Of a stretch of DNA of 7,975 nucleotides, positions 7,748 through 7,975 are shown piece after piece. Both the position numbers and the translations under genes were made by a program. Numbering within the stretch: position 1 is the first letter of the stretch; the number at the start of each line of letters is the position of its first letter. The DNA is from Bacteroidales bacterium (GTDB taxonomy: Bacteria; Bacteroidota; Bacteroidia; Bacteroidales; JALTDM01). Under the pieces are notes generated by a model that was not told where the DNA came from, searched no databases, and was given only the letters and a program-made list of their open reading frames with translations. The stretch covers positions 1-7,975 of the forward strand of contig JALWKH010000035.1 of assembly GCA_026996635.1 (NCBI GenBank), written 5' to 3'.

Positions 7748-7872
7748 CACTTGGTTTAAGGGTTGTAAATGTAATTATTTTTTCGATGATGAAATTAATT
7801 TTGCTTAATTTTTCTTGTTTATTTGTTTAAAATTGTTTTATTTTGTAAAGTGCCAAATAAAAAAATAAAGCT
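7748..7872. promoter_or_regulatory. Divergent promoter region between the small membrane protein and the right-edge gene
   Basis: This very AT-rich 125-bp region must hold promoters in both directions. On the plus strand TTG (7815-7817) and TATTTTG (7839-7845) are 21 bp apart, which resembles the Bacteroidota -33/-7 pair with one base missing from the -7 element. On the minus strand TACATTTA (7773-7766) differs from TAnnTTTG at one base, but its upstream TTTC is only 17 bp away. Both are weak matches. Confidence 0.35.
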
Positions 7873-7975
7873 ATGATACGGAAAATAATCATATATGCTA
7901 TGATAATTGTATTGGGCAAAACCGGTTTTGCCCAATACACCTTTCCGCCTGCAAACGGGGAGTGGATACAATGGG
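7873..7975 (+). CDS. N-terminus of a secreted protein (cut by the window edge)
   Basis: An ATG at 7873 opens a frame that continues to the right edge with 34 codons visible. The start MIRKIIIYAMIIVLGKTGFA is a classic signal peptide (two basic residues, a hydrophobic core, then G-F-A), with cleavage probably before Q21, so the product is exported. The mature start QYTFPPANGEWIQW has no cysteine at the cleavage site, so it is not a lipoprotein. It is too short to assign a family. The leader is A-rich (AAATAAAG before the ATG), typical for this phylum. The gene is divergent from the small membrane protein and receptor pair. A perfect 32-bp palindrome overlaps codons 12-23. Confidence 0.75.
   Translation, partial: MIRKIIIYAMIIVLGKTGFAQYTFPPANGEWIQW
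7908..7939. repeat. Perfect 32-bp palindrome inside signal-peptide codons
   Basis: The 16-nt arm TGTATTGGGCAAAACC (7908-7923) is followed directly by its exact reverse complement (7924-7939), centred on CCGG with no spacer; the match ends at the next base on each side. It starts 35 nt into the right-edge gene and would fold in mRNA as a stem of about 14 bp with a 4-nt loop, close to the start codon. As DNA it is a large symmetric site for a dimeric protein. Its core GCAAAA-N4-TTTTGC (7916-7931) has the same arrangement as the one at 7184-7199 in the receptor leader. Confidence 0.9.

Overview
The window looks like chromosomal DNA from a member of the Bacteroidota (Bacteroidetes). The pointers are AT-rich intergenic DNA, A-rich leaders mostly without Shine-Dalgarno sequences, a perfect TAnnTTTG-type -7 promoter element before dnaE, secreted proteins whose signal peptides end in '-AQ', and an outer-membrane TonB-dependent receptor ending in phenylalanine. 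I cannot name the genus. I see no rRNA, tRNA, CRISPR array, transposase or phage gene.

Left part (1-3556, minus strand): the first codons of a probable secreted or membrane protein run off the left edge (1-35). They lie just downstream of a complete dnaE gene, which encodes the replicative DNA polymerase III alpha subunit (1162 aa). All metal-binding residues of its PHP domain and its catalytic aspartates are present.

Middle (3557-4962): a 212-bp divergent intergenic region carries a good dnaE promoter. On the plus strand follows a 368-aa protein of the bacterial aeRF1/Pelota-like group (baeRF), the superfamily that includes the ribosome hibernation factor Balon. A bidirectional hairpin terminator separates it from the convergent receptor gene.

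Right part (4963-7975): on the minus strand, a 163-aa single-pass membrane-anchored protein of unknown function lies upstream of a 713-aa TonB-dependent receptor. The two probably form one nutrient-uptake (likely metal or siderophore) unit. The 151-bp gap between them holds a nested set of inverted repeats. Divergent to this pair, a new plus-strand gene for a secreted protein begins at 7873 and runs off the right edge. Its signal-peptide codons contain a perfect 32-bp palindrome with the same core (GCAAAA-N4-TTTTGC) as the repeat in the receptor leader.

The most unusual items are this palindrome, its shared core with the receptor leader, the unnamed small membrane protein next to the receptor, and the Balon-like factor. 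The other genes are ordinary housekeeping or uptake functions.
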